Source of the DNA: Erysipelotrichia bacterium
GTDB lineage: Bacteria; Bacillota_I; Bacilli_A; RFN20; CAG-826
Reading direction: 5' to 3'
DNA: 6,986 nucleotides
NCBI GenBank assembly: GCA_012971835.1
Contig: JAAZFR010000143.1
Coordinates: 1-6,986 of the forward strand
Shown: one piece after another, positions 5,644 to 6,986 of the stretch
Position numbering within the stretch: the stretch's first letter is position 1
Layout of the letters: every line of letters starts with the position of its first letter
Notes under the pieces: model-generated
Database searches by the model: none
Told to the model about the DNA's origin: nothing
What the model saw: the letters and a program-made list of their open reading frames with translations, nothing else
Translations under genes and position numbers: made by a program

Positions 5644-5670
5644 ATTAAAGACTTGAACGGAGGACTTGAT

Positions 5671-6660
5671 ATGAACCGCGTTTTGAGTGGAATTAAACCG
5701 ACTGGACAACTCACACTCGGTAATTATCTTGGCGCTTTGAAACATTTTAAAAAGTTTCAGGATATGGGTGATGTTTTTATTTTTATTGCTGATCTTCACG
5801 CCTTGACTCTTCCAATTGAACCTGATGTTTTAAGAAATAATACTCGCGACTTAGTCGCATTTTACTTAGCCAGTGGTCTTGACCCTCAAAAGGCAACCAT
5901 CTTTTTACAAAGCCAAGTCGGCGCTCATAGCGAATTGAATGTCATATTGCAAAACTATTTATATATGGGTGAATTATCGCGCATGACACAATTTAAAGAC
6001 TTGTCTAGCAAAATGAATAATAACGCAATCGGTTTAGGTCTTTTTGCGTATCCGGTTTTAATGGCTGCCGATATTCTTCTTTATGATGCCTCGATTGTCC
6101 CGGTTGGTGAAGACCAAACACAGCATGTGGAACTGGCCCGTGATCTAGTCAATCGGTTTAATAAACGATATGGCAAAGTTCTCGTTATGCCTAAGGCTCA
6201 AGTTGCAAAAATCGGAGCAAGAATTATGTCATTAACGGAGCCAACCAAGAAGATGTCGAAATCGGATCCAAAAGGCGATATTTTCCTCAAAGATGACCTC
6301 GCGACTATCCGCAAGAAAATAATGTCAGCCATAACTGATTCTGGAAGCGAAATTAAATACGATATTGATAACAAACCCGGAATTGCGAATTTACTAACAA
6401 TTTATGCTTCCATTAAAGAAATTAGTATAAATGAAGCTGAACAATTTTTTTCTGGATACCGCTATGGTGAATTTAAAAAAGCTGTCGCCGATGCCGTGAT
6501 TGAGGAACTTGCACCCTTTAAAGAGAAATACGAACAAATCTTAAATGGAAACCTTATCGAAAAAACATTATTCAAAGGCGCAAAGCAAGCCGAAAAAATT
6601 GCTATGACGACTTTAAATCGCGTTAAACACGCTGTAGGTCTTTTCAATGTTGAACAATAA
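5671..6660 (+). CDS. trpS: Tryptophanyl-tRNA synthetase
   Basis: This class I aminoacyl-tRNA synthetase charges tRNA-Trp with tryptophan using ATP. The 329-residue product has normal bacterial length. SGIKPTGQLTLGNYLGA at 6-22 contains the TrpRS version of the HIGH signature (TLGN, 15-18). Other marks are the conserved ADLHALT at 40-46, VPVGEDQTQHVELARD at 143-158 in the Trp/ATP site, and the KMSKSDP loop at 194-200. The C-terminal helical anticodon-binding part is complete. GGAGG seven nt before 5671 and the family N-terminus MNRVLSG choose this start over a TTG at 5653. A perfect-consensus promoter precedes it, with no room for a T-box leader. The next gene overlaps its last 14 nt, so they are probably one operon. 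Confidence 0.97.
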   Translation: MNRVLSGIKPTGQLTLGNYLGALKHFKKFQDMGDVFIFIADLHALTLPIEPDVLRNNTRDLVAFYLASGLDPQKATIFLQSQVGAHSELNVILQNYLYMGELSRMTQFKDLSSKMNNNAIGLGLFAYPVLMAADILLYDASIVPVGEDQTQHVELARDLVNRFNKRYGKVLVMPKAQVAKIGARIMSLTEPTKKMSKSDPKGDIFLKDDLATIRKKIMSAITDSGSEIKYDIDNKPGIANLLTIYASIKEISINEAEQFFSGYRYGEFKKAVADAVIEELAPFKEKYEQILNGNLIEKTLFKGAKQAEKIAMTTLNRVKHAVGLFNVEQ

Positions 6661-6986
6661 GCAAAGATTACTAATTGCTGTTGATATGGATGGGACCCTT
6701 CTCACAAACGAGAAAATCATCGCCCCAAAAACCAAACGATTATTAAAGAAATTAAATAAGCAGGGTCATCTTGTCATTTTGGCAAGCGGACGTCCTTCCC
6801 GCGCTCTTTATCGCTACTATAATGAGCTCGAATTAAACTCGCCCCTTGTTTGTTATAATGGCGCTTTTGTTTTTCACCCTAAAGATGAAACGTTTCCAAA
6901 AGTAGAATTCGAATTTCCAAAGGAAACAGTCAAAGAACTGTTTATCAATCTAAAGCCTTATGTTCAAAACGTCATGTGCGAAAATG
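6647..6986 (+). CDS. Cof-type HAD-superfamily phosphatase, N-terminal part (cut by window end)
   Basis: The first 113 residues of a Cof/YidA-like HAD hydrolase are seen, and the window ends inside it. Motif I is AVDMDGTLL at 11-19, with nucleophile Asp13 and acid/base Asp15. Motif II is LVILASGRP at 42-50 with Ser47. The following CYNGAFVF at 69-76 corresponds to the NGA segment typical of the Cof subfamily with its inserted cap domain. Such enzymes dephosphorylate small sugar phosphates, flavin mononucleotide or similar compounds in the cytoplasm, and the substrate cannot be told from sequence. The ATG lies within trpS in another frame (14-nt overlap), with AGG eight nt upstream. Motifs III and IV would be beyond the window. 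Confidence 0.9.
   Translation, partial: MLNNKQRLLIAVDMDGTLLTNEKIIAPKTKRLLKKLNKQGHLVILASGRPSRALYRYYNELELNSPLVCYNGAFVFHPKDETFPKVEFEFPKETVKELFINLKPYVQNVMCEN

Noticed and set aside
5557..5799. 80-codon minus-strand frame across the spx-trpS gap
   Set aside because: It overlaps the trpS start and the perfect trpS promoter, has no convincing start signal and a low-complexity sequence.
6462..6647. 61-codon minus-strand frame inside trpS
   Set aside because: It is antisense to the conserved TrpRS C-terminus with no support of its own.
1..6986. Mycoplasma genetic code (TGA as tryptophan)
   Set aside because: TGA ends ylbF, def and spx at the expected family lengths, and tryptophan codons seen are TGG.

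Overview
The window looks like chromosomal housekeeping DNA from an AT-rich, Gram-positive-derived bacterium (Firmicutes/Bacilli sensu lato, possibly Erysipelotrichia or an Acholeplasma/RF39-like lineage). The reasons are AGGAGG-type ribosome binding sites, a clear Spx orthologue, an RNase J, a type-2-like peptide deformylase and a YlbF-family gene beside rsmD. TGA ends several genes (ylbF, def, spx) and tryptophan is TGG, so the Mycoplasma code is excluded. The genus cannot be fixed from the sequence alone. I see no rRNA or tRNA, CRISPR array, insertion sequence or phage gene, and no gene-free stretch above about 130 bp.

Layout: (1) 119-874 (+), a membrane-anchored thioredoxin-like protein with a strong promoter of its own, ending at a bidirectional terminator (894-922). 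(2) 921-1825 (-), a ylbF-rsmD pair read leftward with an ATGA stop/start overlap. (3) 1883-2431 (+), def, divergent from ylbF. (4) 2524-4744 (+), rnj (RNase J) and maf, one nucleotide apart, under a promoter that overlaps the def stop codon. (5) 4734-5539 (-), spx followed by a small membrane-anchored, catalytically dead PTS EIIB-like protein. These two also overlap by ATGA, and the second is convergent with maf and overlaps it by 11 bp. (6) 5671-6986 (+), trpS under a perfect TTGACA-17-TATAAT promoter, then the start of an overlapping Cof-type HAD phosphatase cut by the window edge.

Most genes serve information processing: N-terminal deformylation (Def), 16S rRNA methylation (RsmD), RNA processing and decay (RNase J, with YlbF-type proteins known to affect RNA processing in Bacillus), nucleotide sanitation (Maf) and tryptophanyl-tRNA synthesis (TrpS). 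The less ordinary part is the spx locus. Spx here carries a four-cysteine C-terminal tail absent from the Bacillus subtilis protein. It is coupled to a one-TM EIIB-fold protein whose phosphorylatable cysteine has become lysine. With the extracytoplasmic CXXC protein at the left end, these are the best candidates for something not yet described. No clearly novel multi-gene system is visible.
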